Assembly (NCBI RefSeq): GCF_022229005.1
Contig: NZ_JAKKFD010000023.1
Span: 104,636 to 168,635, forward strand
Source: Micromonospora trifolii
GTDB lineage: Bacteria; Actinomycetota; Actinomycetes; Mycobacteriales; Micromonosporaceae
DNA length: 64,000 bases
Direction: 5' to 3'
The position numbers were made by a program, and so were the translations under genes. The notes under the pieces are model-generated. The model was not told the origin of the DNA. It searched no databases and saw nothing but the letters and a program-made list of their open reading frames with translations. Positions 11,550 to 19,407 of this stretch are shown here, one piece after another; positions within the stretch are counted from its first letter, which is position 1, and each line of letters begins with the position of its first letter.

Positions 11550-12898
11550 GCGCGCACTGGGCACTGCCCCGGGTGGTCGTCGCCGCGCCGGCCAGCGGTC
11601 ACGGCAAGACGACAGTGGCCACCGGGCTGCTCGCCGCGCTGCGCCGACGGGGCCTGACGGTCAGCCCGCACAAGGTCGGCCCCGACTACATCGACCCCGG
11701 CTACCACGCCCTCGCCGCCGGGCGACCCGGGCGCAACCTCGACCCGTTCCTGGTCGGGGCCGACCGGATCGCCGCCCTGCTGCGCCACGGCGCGTGCGTC
11801 CCGACGCCCGCCGACATCGCCGTGGTCGAGGGTGTCATGGGCCTGCACGACGGCGCTGTGGGCCGCCGCGACTACGCCTCCACAGCGCACGTCGCCCGGC
11901 TGATCGAGGCACCGGTGCTGCTGGTGTTGGACACCACAGCGCAGGGCCGGTCGGCCGCCGCGCTCACCCTCGGCATGGCCGCGTTCGATCCGGCGGTACG
12001 GATCGGCGGGGTGATCCTCAACCGGGTCGGCTCGCCCCGACACGAGACGCTGCTGCGCGACGCCCTCGCCGAGGTGGACGTACCGGTGCTCGGGGCGGTG
12101 ACCCGCGCCGCCGAGGTGGCCGCGCCGGCCCGGCACCTCGGGTTGGTGCCGGTCGCCGAGCGGGCACCCGAATCCGTCGCTATCGTCACCGCGCTCGCCG
12201 AGCTGGTCGAGGCCACCGTGGACCTCGACGCCGTGCTCGACCTGGCCCGGAGCGCCCCACCGCTGACCGTCCCGGCGTGGGACCCGGTCGCCGCCGTCGG
12301 CGGGCCGGCCGGCGTCGAGCGGCCACGGGTCGCCCTCGCCGGTGGTCCGGCTTTCACCTTCTCGTACGCGGAGACCGCCGAGCTGCTCGCCGCGGCCGGC
12401 GCGGACGTCGTCACCGTCGACCCGCTACGCGACCCGGCACTGCCCACCGGCACCCGGGCGGTGGTGATCGGTGGCGGCTTCCCCGAGGCGTACGCCCAGA
12501 CGTTGGCCGACAACACAGCGCTCCGCGCCGAGCTGGCCGACTTCGACGGGCCGATCGTGGCCGAGTGCGCCGGGCTGCTCTACCTCGGGCGGTCCCTGGA
12601 CGGGGTGCCGATGTGCGGCCGACTGGACCTGACGGCCCGGATGACCGACCGGCTCACCCTCGGCTACCGGGAGGCTCTGGCCGTCACCGACTCGCCGGTG
12701 GCGCGCGCCGGCGAGCCGGTACGCGGCCACGAGTTCCACCGCACCACCACCGACCCGGGCCACGGCGACGCTCCGGCGTGGCGCTGGAACGACACCGAGC
12801 ACGGCTTCGTCGCCGGCCGGGTGCATGCGTCCTACCTGCACACCCACTGGGCCGGTCACCCGGACGCGGCCCGTCGACTGGTCGAGGCGTGCCGATGA
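11546..12898 (+). CDS. cobB: cobyrinate a,c-diamide synthase CobB
   Basis: A 450-aa protein that uses ATP and glutamine to amidate the a and c side chains of the corrin ring. The N-terminal dethiobiotin-synthetase-like domain has APASGHGKTTVATGL near residue 12 and HKVGPDYIDPGYH. The C-terminal glutamine amidotransferase domain has VAECAGLLYLG with the nucleophile Cys341, and GHEFHRTT. Length and domain order fit CobB/CbiA. The GTG start overlaps the cobO stop (GTGA) and the stop overlaps cobI (ATGA). Confidence 0.95.
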   Translation: MSAHWALPRVVVAAPASGHGKTTVATGLLAALRRRGLTVSPHKVGPDYIDPGYHALAAGRPGRNLDPFLVGADRIAALLRHGACVPTPADIAVVEGVMGLHDGAVGRRDYASTAHVARLIEAPVLLVLDTTAQGRSAAALTLGMAAFDPAVRIGGVILNRVGSPRHETLLRDALAEVDVPVLGAVTRAAEVAAPARHLGLVPVAERAPESVAIVTALAELVEATVDLDAVLDLARSAPPLTVPAWDPVAAVGGPAGVERPRVALAGGPAFTFSYAETAELLAAAGADVVTVDPLRDPALPTGTRAVVIGGGFPEAYAQTLADNTALRAELADFDGPIVAECAGLLYLGRSLDGVPMCGRLDLTARMTDRLTLGYREALAVTDSPVARAGEPVRGHEFHRTTTDPGHGDAPAWRWNDTEHGFVAGRVHASYLHTHWAGHPDAARRLVEACR

Positions 12899-13671
12899 GC
12901 GCCGACGCCACGCTCACCGGGGTGGGCGTCGGCCCGGGCGACCCGGAACTGCTCACCGTCAAGGCGGTGCGGCTGCTGCGCGAGGCCGACCTGGTCTTCG
13001 TACCCGTGATGGCGGACCGGATCGCGCCCACAGCGACCGCCGGTCCGACGCCGGCGGGCGCGGACGGGCGGGCCGAGGCGACAGTCCGGGAGTACGTCGC
13101 GGCGGACCGGCTGCGCCGGCTGCCGTTCGCGCTGGACGACCGGGGCGGGGTCACCGCGCGCCGGGCGGCCGCCTGGGACGACGCCGCCCGCGTGGTGGTC
13201 GAGGCGATCGACGCGGGCGCGCGGTCTCTCGCGTTCGCCACCATCGGCGACCCCAACGTCTACTCCACCTTCGGTTACCTGGCCCAGAGTGTCCGTGCGC
13301 TGCGCCCGGCGGTGCGGGTGGCGACAGTGCCCGGCGTCACCGCCATGCAGGAGCTGGCGGCCCGCAGCGGCACCCCGCTCTGTGAGGGACGCGAACCGCT
13401 CACCCTGCTGCCGGCCACCGCGGGCCTGGCGCTCTTCGCCGACGCCCTCGCCGGGCCGGGCACCGTCGTGGCCTACAAGGGATGGCGGCGGCACCCGGAG
13501 TTGCTCGCCGAACTGCGCCGGCAGGGCCGCCTCGCCGACGCCGTGCTCGGGCGCAGCCTGGGGCTGCCCGGTGAACGCATCGGGCCGGTCGACGACACCG
13601 AGCACGAACTGCCGTACCTGTCGACGCTGCTGGTTCCGGCCCGCCGCGAGCACCGAGGAGGAAAGCTGTGA
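12895..13671 (+). CDS. cobI: precorrin-2 C20-methyltransferase CobI
   Basis: A 258-aa tetrapyrrole methylase. The N-terminal LTGVGVGPGDPELLTVKAVR is the usual SAM-binding start. FATIGDPNVYSTFGYL and VPGVTAMQELAARSGTPLCEG are the blocks I associate with C20-methyltransferases. It methylates precorrin-2 (or its cobalt form) at C20, ahead of ring contraction. A 4-bp overlap joins it to the genes on both sides. Confidence 0.92.
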   Translation: MSADATLTGVGVGPGDPELLTVKAVRLLREADLVFVPVMADRIAPTATAGPTPAGADGRAEATVREYVAADRLRRLPFALDDRGGVTARRAAAWDDAARVVVEAIDAGARSLAFATIGDPNVYSTFGYLAQSVRALRPAVRVATVPGVTAMQELAARSGTPLCEGREPLTLLPATAGLALFADALAGPGTVVAYKGWRRHPELLAELRRQGRLADAVLGRSLGLPGERIGPVDDTEHELPYLSTLLVPARREHRGGKL

Positions 13672-14513
13672 CCAGCGACGGCACTGTGTGGTTCGTCGGA
13701 GCCGGCCCGGGTGCGGCGGACCTGCTGACACTGCGGGCCGCCCGGGTCATCGCCGAGGCGGACATCGTGATCTGGGCGGCCAGCCTGGTGCACGCCGACG
13801 TCCTCGACCACGCCCGCCCCGGCGCGGAGATCGTCGACTCGTCGCAACTGCCCATCGAGGGTGTGCTGCCGCTCTACCAGCGTGCCGCCGAGCAGGGGTT
13901 GACAGTGGCCCGGATCCACTCCGGAGACCCGGCGCTGTGGGGCGCGGTGCAGGAGCAACTGGACGTGTGCCGGGCACTCGACCTGGCCGTCGAGATCGTG
14001 CCCGGGGTGTCCTCGTTCACCGCCGTCGCGGCGATCGTCGGACGGGAGCTGACAGTGCCCGAGGTGGCCCAGTCGGTCATCCTCACCCGCCTCGAAGGCG
14101 GCAAGACCCCGATGCCGCCCGGCGAGCGGGTCCGCGACTTCGCCCGGCACGGCACCACGATGGCGCTGTTCCTCTCCGCCGCCCGCTCCGGGCAGGTGCA
14201 GGCCGAACTGCTGGCCGGCGGCTACCCGGAGGACACCCCGGCCGTGGTGGCGTACCAGGCGACCTGGCCCGACGAACTGGTGGTGCGCTGCACTGTCGGC
14301 ACCCTGGAGGAGACTGTCAAGCAGCACAAGCTGTGGAAGCACACCCTCTTCCTGGTCGGGCCGGCCCTCGCCGCCGAGGGCACCCGCTCGCACCTCTACC
14401 ACCCCGGGCACTTCCACACCTTCCGGCGGGCCGAGCCGGCCGCCCGCGCCGAGCTGCGCCGCCAGGCCAGCGCCCGCACCGGGGGGACAGCCACACCGGG
14501 GCACACACCATGA
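13668..14513 (+). CDS. cobM: precorrin-4 C11-methyltransferase CobM
   Basis: A 281-aa tetrapyrrole methylase with VWFVGAGPGAADLLTLRAARV at the N-terminus, WAASLVHADVL, IHSGDPALWGAVQEQL and VPGVSSFTAVAAIVGRELTVPEV. The ELTVPEV block and the VILTRLEGGKTPMPPGE segment are typical of CobM/CbiF. It adds a methyl group at C11 of precorrin-4. The GTG start overlaps the cobI stop and the stop overlaps cbiD. Confidence 0.93.
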   Translation: MTSDGTVWFVGAGPGAADLLTLRAARVIAEADIVIWAASLVHADVLDHARPGAEIVDSSQLPIEGVLPLYQRAAEQGLTVARIHSGDPALWGAVQEQLDVCRALDLAVEIVPGVSSFTAVAAIVGRELTVPEVAQSVILTRLEGGKTPMPPGERVRDFARHGTTMALFLSAARSGQVQAELLAGGYPEDTPAVVAYQATWPDELVVRCTVGTLEETVKQHKLWKHTLFLVGPALAAEGTRSHLYHPGHFHTFRRAEPAARAELRRQASARTGGTATPGHTP

Positions 14514-15661
14514 CGTACGCCGAGCCGCCGCTGCGCGAGCCGGACCTGCCGCGTACCGCGAAGGTCCGGCCCACAGCGCTGCGCACCGGCTGGACCACCG
14601 GCGCGTGCGCGACGGCGGCGGCCAAGGCCGCTGTCACCGCACTGGTCACCGGCACCACCCAGCAGGAGGTGGAGATCGGCCTGCCCGCCGGACGCCGGGT
14701 GCGCTTCCCGGTCGAGCGCTGCGAGGTGACCGGCACCCCACCGGTCCGCGCCGAAGCGGTGGTGGTCAAGGACGCCGGGGACGACCCGGATGTCACCCAC
14801 GGCGCCGAGCTGACCGCCACAGTGAACTGGACCGACGCCCCCGGCCTGCGGCTGGCCGGCGGTGCCGGCGTCGGCACTGTCACCAAACCCGGCCTCGGGC
14901 TCGCGGTCGGCGGCCCGGCGATCAACGACACCCCCCGCCGGATGATCGGCGAGGCGGTGGCCGAGGTGGTCGACCTCAGCGAGGTCGGAGTCCGGGTGGT
15001 GATCAGCGTGCCGCGGGGCGAGATCATGGCCCGCAAGACCACCAACCGTCGGCTCGGCATCCTCGGCGGCATCTCGATCCTCGGCACCACCGGGATCGTC
15101 CGCCCGTTCTCCACCGCGTCGTGGCGGGCCAGCGTCGTGCAGGCCGTGCACGTGATGGCCGCCCAGGGTGAACCGACAGTGGTGCTCTGCACCGGCGGGC
15201 GTACCGAGCGGGCCGCCCGCGCGCTCCTGCCCGACCTGCCCGAGGTCTGCTTCGTCGAGGTCGGCGACTTCACCGGGGCCGCGGTGACCGCCGCCGTGGG
15301 TGACGCGATGACCGGTGTGGTCTTCGTCGGCATGGCCGGCAAGCTCGCCAAACTCGCGGCCGGAATCCTGATGACCCACTACACCCGCTCCACTGTGGAC
15401 CTCTCCCTGCTCGGCGCCGTGACCGCCGAGGCCGGCGGCGACCCGTCGCTCGTCGCCGCCGTGACCGAGGCGAACACCGGGCGCCACGCGTACGAGCTGT
15501 GGGAGGCAGCCGGGCTGCTCGCCCCGGCCGGCGACCTGCTCTGCCAGCGGGTCCGCCAGGTGCTGCGGCGCTTCGCCGGGCCGACGGTCACAGTGGACGT
15601 GGCGATGGTCGACTTCGCCGGAGCACACGTCGTCGCCTCGTCCGGCCGGTGGCCCCGGTGA
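14510..15661 (+). CDS. cbiD: cobalt-precorrin-5B C1-methyltransferase CbiD
   Basis: A 383-aa protein with the diagnostic CbiD N-terminus LRTGWTTGACATAAAKAA near residues 24-41. It also has PAINDTPRRMIGEAVAEV, VPRGEIMARKTTNRRLGILGGISILGTTG, and a C-terminal VFVGMAGKLAKLAAGILMTHY. CbiD methylates C1 in the oxygen-independent route, so this operon follows the anaerobic-type chemistry at this step. It overlaps both neighbours by 4 bp. Confidence 0.95.
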   Translation: MTYAEPPLREPDLPRTAKVRPTALRTGWTTGACATAAAKAAVTALVTGTTQQEVEIGLPAGRRVRFPVERCEVTGTPPVRAEAVVVKDAGDDPDVTHGAELTATVNWTDAPGLRLAGGAGVGTVTKPGLGLAVGGPAINDTPRRMIGEAVAEVVDLSEVGVRVVISVPRGEIMARKTTNRRLGILGGISILGTTGIVRPFSTASWRASVVQAVHVMAAQGEPTVVLCTGGRTERAARALLPDLPEVCFVEVGDFTGAAVTAAVGDAMTGVVFVGMAGKLAKLAAGILMTHYTRSTVDLSLLGAVTAEAGGDPSLVAAVTEANTGRHAYELWEAAGLLAPAGDLLCQRVRQVLRRFAGPTVTVDVAMVDFAGAHVVASSGRWPR

Positions 15662-16905
15662 CCGCCGTGACAGTGGTCGGCCTGGACGCGGCGGGCGCAC
15701 CGCCGCACCCCGCGCTCGCACCGGTGCTGGCCACCGCCGGGCTGGTGGTCGGGGCCGCACGGCACCTGGCCGTGGTGCCCGTACCGGCCGACGCGGACAC
15801 CATCACCCTCGGGCCGCTCGCCCCCGCTCTGCGCCGCCTCGCCGAGGCCGTCGACGCCGGGGTGCCGGCCGTGGTGCTGGCCAGCGGCGACCCCGGCCTG
15901 TTCGGCATCGTCCGGCGGCTGCGCGCGGCCGGGCTGCCGCTGCGGGTGGTGCCGGCGGTGTCCAGTGTGGCCGCCGCGTTCGCCAGTGCCGGGCTGCCCT
16001 GGGACGGCGCCGCAGTGGTCACCGCGCACGGGCGCGACCCCCGAGCCGCAGTGAACGCCTGCCGGGCGCTGCCACTGGTCGCTGTGCTCACCGCGCCCGG
16101 CGCCGGCGCGGCCGAGCTGGGCGCCGGCCTGGTCGGCTGGTCCCGCCGCCTGCTGGTCGCCGAGCACCTGGGCACCGCCGCCGAACGGATCCGCGCGGTC
16201 ACCCCCGAGCAGGCCGCCGCCGAGACCTGGGCCGATCCGCACGTCCTGCTCAGCCTCGCCGACCCCGTACCCGCCGACCCCGCGCCCGCCGGCACCGTGC
16301 CCGATCAGGGCACGGCTGGGATGCGCGCCGACAACCAGCCCGCCGCCGCGCCGGCCGGCGGCTGGGCGCTGCCGGAGAACCGGTACGCCCACCGCGACTC
16401 CATGATCACGAAGTCGGAGGTGCGCGCCCTCGTCGTCGCCCGACTGCGCCCCCGACTGGGCCGGCTGATCTGGGACGTCGGGGCGGGCAGCGGCTCGGTC
16501 GGCATCGAGTGCGCGCTGCTCGGCGCGGCGGTGCTCGCCGTCGAACAGGACCCCGAGGCCGGTGCCACCATCCGGGCCAACGCCGCCGCGCACGCCGTGC
16601 ACGTCCGGCTGGTTACCGGACGTGCCCCGGCAGCGCTGGCCGACCTCCCCGAGCCCGATGCGGTGTTCCTCGGCGGTGGCGGTGTCGACGTCCTCACCGC
16701 CGTGGTGGCCCGCCAACCCGAGCGGGTGGTGCTCACCCTGGCCGCACTGGACCGGGTCGCGCCGGCCGTGGGTCTGCTGCGCGCCGCCGGCTACACGGTC
16801 GAGGGCAGCCAGCTCTCCGCCGCCCGCCTCGCCGACCTGCCCGGCGGGTCGATCCGCCTCGCGGCCACCAACCCGGTGGTCGTCCTCACCGGGGAGCGCC
16901 AGTGA
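15658..16905 (+). CDS. cobL: precorrin-6Y C5,15-methyltransferase/decarboxylase CobL (CbiE-CbiT)
   Basis: The 415-aa product has two domains. Residues 1-200 form the CbiE methylase (VTVVGLDAAGAPPHPALAPVL, VLASGDPGLFGIVRRL, VPAVSSVAAAFASAGLPW). Residues about 240-410 form the CbiT methylase/decarboxylase, with ENRYAHRDSMITKSEVRAL and the SAM motif IWDVGAGSGSVGIECALLG. It methylates C5 and C15 and removes the acetate carboxyl on ring C. The GTG start makes a GTGA overlap with cbiD. Confidence 0.93.
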   Translation: MTAVTVVGLDAAGAPPHPALAPVLATAGLVVGAARHLAVVPVPADADTITLGPLAPALRRLAEAVDAGVPAVVLASGDPGLFGIVRRLRAAGLPLRVVPAVSSVAAAFASAGLPWDGAAVVTAHGRDPRAAVNACRALPLVAVLTAPGAGAAELGAGLVGWSRRLLVAEHLGTAAERIRAVTPEQAAAETWADPHVLLSLADPVPADPAPAGTVPDQGTAGMRADNQPAAAPAGGWALPENRYAHRDSMITKSEVRALVVARLRPRLGRLIWDVGAGSGSVGIECALLGAAVLAVEQDPEAGATIRANAAAHAVHVRLVTGRAPAALADLPEPDAVFLGGGGVDVLTAVVARQPERVVLTLAALDRVAPAVGLLRAAGYTVEGSQLSAARLADLPGGSIRLAATNPVVVLTGERQ

Positions 16906-18629
16906 CCGACCAGAACCCGCCCGCCCGGATCGGCCTGGTGGCGGCCACCGCCGCCGGCCGCCGGCACGCCGACACCCTGACCGCCGCCTGGCCGCACGCC
17001 CGGCTGGTCGAGGGGGAGACCGTCGCCCACGCGCTGCGGACCGCCTGGGCTGGCTGTGACGCGGTGATCGCGTTCCTGGCCGCCGGGGCGGTGGTGCGGA
17101 TCGTCGCGCCGCTGCTCGACGACAAGCGCACCGACCCGGCGGTGGTGGTCGTCGACGAGGCGGCCCGCCACGCCGTGGCGCTGCTCGGCGGGCACGCCGG
17201 CGGGGGCAACGCCCTCGCCGAGCAGGTCGGCGCCCTGCTGGACGCCCGACCGGTGATCACCACCGCCACCGACGCTGTCGACCTGCCGGGGCTTGACACG
17301 CTCGGCTGGCCCGTTCAGGGCGCTGTCGCCGCGGTGTCCCGGGCCATCCTGGACGGTGAGCCGGTCCAGCTGATCGCCGACGCCGACTGGCCGCTGCCCG
17401 CCCTGCCCCCGAACGTGCGCGCCGCCGACGAGGACCCGACCTCCGTCGGGTACCGGTTGTTGGTCACCGACCGGGTGGTGTCACCCGACGAGCGGACGGC
17501 AGTGCTGCGGCCGCCGTCGCTGGTCGCCGGCGTGGGCGCGAGCCGCGGCGTACCCGCCGCCGAGGTGGCGGAGCTGCTGCACCGGGTGCTGGCCGAGGCA
17601 GGCCTCGACCCGGCGAGCCTGCGCTGCCTGGCCACCGCCGACATCAAGGCCGACGAGGCGGGCATCCGCAGCACCGCCGACGCGCTCGGCGTACCCCTGG
17701 TGACCTGGCCGGCGACGCGGCTGGCGGCGGTCGACGTGCCGCACCCCAGCGAGGTGGTCCGCGCCGCGGTCGGCACGCCGAGCGTGGCGGAGGCCGCGGC
17801 CCTGCTCGGGCCGGACGGTCGGGCCGACGACGCGGCGCTGCTGGTGGGGAAGACCGCGACGGCGATGGCCACCGTCGCGGTGGCCCGGCACGCGCCACGC
17901 GGCCGGCTGGCCGTCGTCGGCCTCGGGCCGGGCGCCGCCGACCTGCGCACCCCCCGCGCGGTGGCCGAGCTACGTCGTGCCGCAGTGGTGGTCGGCCTCG
18001 ACCAGTACCTGGAGCAGGTCCGCGACGTGCTCCGCCCCGGCACCCGGGTGCTCTCCAGCGGGCTGGGCGCGGAGGAGGCGCGGGCGCGCGCCGCCGTCGC
18101 CGAGGCCGCCGCCGGCCGGGCGGTCGCGCTGATCGGCTCCGGCGACGCCGGGGTGTACGCGATGGCCAGCCCCGCCCTGGAGTACGCCGACGAGCGCATC
18201 GACGTGGTGGGCGTGCCCGGTGTCACCGCCGCCCTCGCCGCCGGGGCGCTGCTCGGCGCGCCGCTCGGCCACGACCACGCCTACGTGAGCCTGTCCGATC
18301 TGCACACCCCGTGGGAGGTCATCGAGCGGCGGGTGACCGCCGCCGCCGAGGGTGACTTCGTGACGCTCTTCTACAACCCGCGCAGCCGGGCCCGCGACTG
18401 GCAGCTCGGCAAGGCGCTCGGCATCCTCGCCGCGCACCGGCCACCGGACACCCCGGTGGGCGTGGTCCGCAACGCCAGCCGCCCCGGCGAACAGGTGCAC
18501 CTCGCAACCCTGGCCACGCTCGACCCGGCCATCGTCGACATGTACAGCGTCGTGGTCGTCGGCAGCAGCGACACGCGCCTGGTCGCCGGCCGGATGGTCA
18601 CACCCCGGGGGTACCGGTGGCGTTCGTGA
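16902..18629 (+). CDS. CbiG-CobJ fusion: cobalt-precorrin-5A hydrolase / precorrin-3B C17-methyltransferase
   Basis: The 575-aa protein combines two enzymes. The N-terminal 320 residues are CbiG-like: LVEGETVAHALRTAW, AVIAFLAAGAVVRIVAPLL, LLGGHAGGGNALAEQVG and the later GVGASRGVPAAEVAELL. The C-terminal 245 residues are CobJ/CbiH-like: RGRLAVVGLGPGAADLRTPRAV, GLDQYLEQV, IGSGDAGVYAMASPALEY and FVTLFYNPRSRARDWQL. CobJ carries out C17 methylation with ring contraction; CbiG opens the delta-lactone two steps later. The GTG start overlaps the cobL stop. The ferredoxin gene begins inside its last 13 bp. Confidence 0.93.
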   Translation: MTDQNPPARIGLVAATAAGRRHADTLTAAWPHARLVEGETVAHALRTAWAGCDAVIAFLAAGAVVRIVAPLLDDKRTDPAVVVVDEAARHAVALLGGHAGGGNALAEQVGALLDARPVITTATDAVDLPGLDTLGWPVQGAVAAVSRAILDGEPVQLIADADWPLPALPPNVRAADEDPTSVGYRLLVTDRVVSPDERTAVLRPPSLVAGVGASRGVPAAEVAELLHRVLAEAGLDPASLRCLATADIKADEAGIRSTADALGVPLVTWPATRLAAVDVPHPSEVVRAAVGTPSVAEAAALLGPDGRADDAALLVGKTATAMATVAVARHAPRGRLAVVGLGPGAADLRTPRAVAELRRAAVVVGLDQYLEQVRDVLRPGTRVLSSGLGAEEARARAAVAEAAAGRAVALIGSGDAGVYAMASPALEYADERIDVVGVPGVTAALAAGALLGAPLGHDHAYVSLSDLHTPWEVIERRVTAAAEGDFVTLFYNPRSRARDWQLGKALGILAAHRPPDTPVGVVRNASRPGEQVHLATLATLDPAIVDMYSVVVVGSSDTRLVAGRMVTPRGYRWRS

Positions 18630-18814
18630 CGATCGACGCCTGCCAGGGCTGCGGCGCCTGCCTGCTCACCTGCCCCACGCACGCGATCCGACCGGTCGCC
18701 GGTGGCCTCACGGTCCGCGCCGACCGGTGCACCGGCTGCCTGGAGTGCCTGGAGATCTGCCCGGTCGACGCGATCCGCGTCGTCGAGCCCGACCCCGTTG
18801 AAGGAGCCCGATGA
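18617..18814 (+). CDS. two-[4Fe-4S] ferredoxin in the cobalamin operon
   Basis: The product has 65 aa with two CxxCxxCxxxCP clusters, CQGCGACLLTCP near residue 9 and CTGCLECLEICP near residue 37. This matches a bacterial 2[4Fe-4S] ferredoxin with nothing added. It starts at a GTG inside the end of the cbiG-cobJ gene and overlaps cobH by 4 bp, so it belongs to the operon. It probably supplies electrons for a step in corrin synthesis, for example cobalt reduction or a reductase encoded elsewhere. Which partner it serves is not shown by the sequence. Confidence 0.92.
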   Translation: MAFVTIDACQGCGACLLTCPTHAIRPVAGGLTVRADRCTGCLECLEICPVDAIRVVEPDPVEGAR

Positions 18815-19407
18815 GCCGGGTGGTGCACCCCATCGAGGCCGAGTCGTACCGCATTCTGCGCGAGCGCGTCGACCTGTCGCACCTGCCACCGCTGAGCCGC
18901 GCGGTGACCGAGCGGGTGGTGCACGCCAGCGCCGACCTCGCGTACGTCGATGAGCTGGTCTGCGACGAGGCCGCCCTGGAGTCGGGGCTGGCGGCCCTGC
19001 GCGCCGGGGCGTCAGTGGTCACCGACGTGGCGATGGTCGCGGCCGGCATCACCCGGGCCGGCCTGGAACTGGTCTGCCCGGTCGCCGAGCCGGCCGCAGC
19101 AGCCCTGGGCCGCTCGGCCGGCATCACCCGCTCGGCGGCGGCCGTCCGGATCGCAGTGGAGCGGGTCGGTCCGGGCGCGGTGTGGGTGGTCGGCTGCGCG
19201 CCCACCGCGCTCGTCGAACTGCTCACAGTGGACGCCGCGCCCGCGCTCGTCGTCGGCCTGCCGGTCGGCTTCGTCGGTGCCGCCGAGTCGAAGGCGGCGC
19301 TGCGGGCCAGCGGCCTGCCCGCCGTGTCCAACGTGGGGGAGAAGGGTGGCTCGGCGGTCGCCGCCGCTGCCCTCAACGCCCTGCTCTACGTCGAGGAGAA
19401 GTCATGA
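18811..19407 (+). CDS. cobH: precorrin-8X methylmutase CobH
   Basis: A 198-aa CobH/CbiC protein that moves the methyl group from C11 to C12 to make hydrogenobyrinic or cobyrinic acid. VHPIEAESYRILRERVDLSHLP and TERVVHASADLAYVDEL are family blocks; His38 sits where the catalytic histidine of CobH is found. VTDVAMVAAGI and LPVGFVGAAESKAALR follow. Length is normal. It is joined by ATGA overlaps to the ferredoxin and to the cbiX-cobA fusion. Confidence 0.95.
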   Translation: MSRVVHPIEAESYRILRERVDLSHLPPLSRAVTERVVHASADLAYVDELVCDEAALESGLAALRAGASVVTDVAMVAAGITRAGLELVCPVAEPAAAALGRSAGITRSAAAVRIAVERVGPGAVWVVGCAPTALVELLTVDAAPALVVGLPVGFVGAAESKAALRASGLPAVSNVGEKGGSAVAAAALNALLYVEEKS

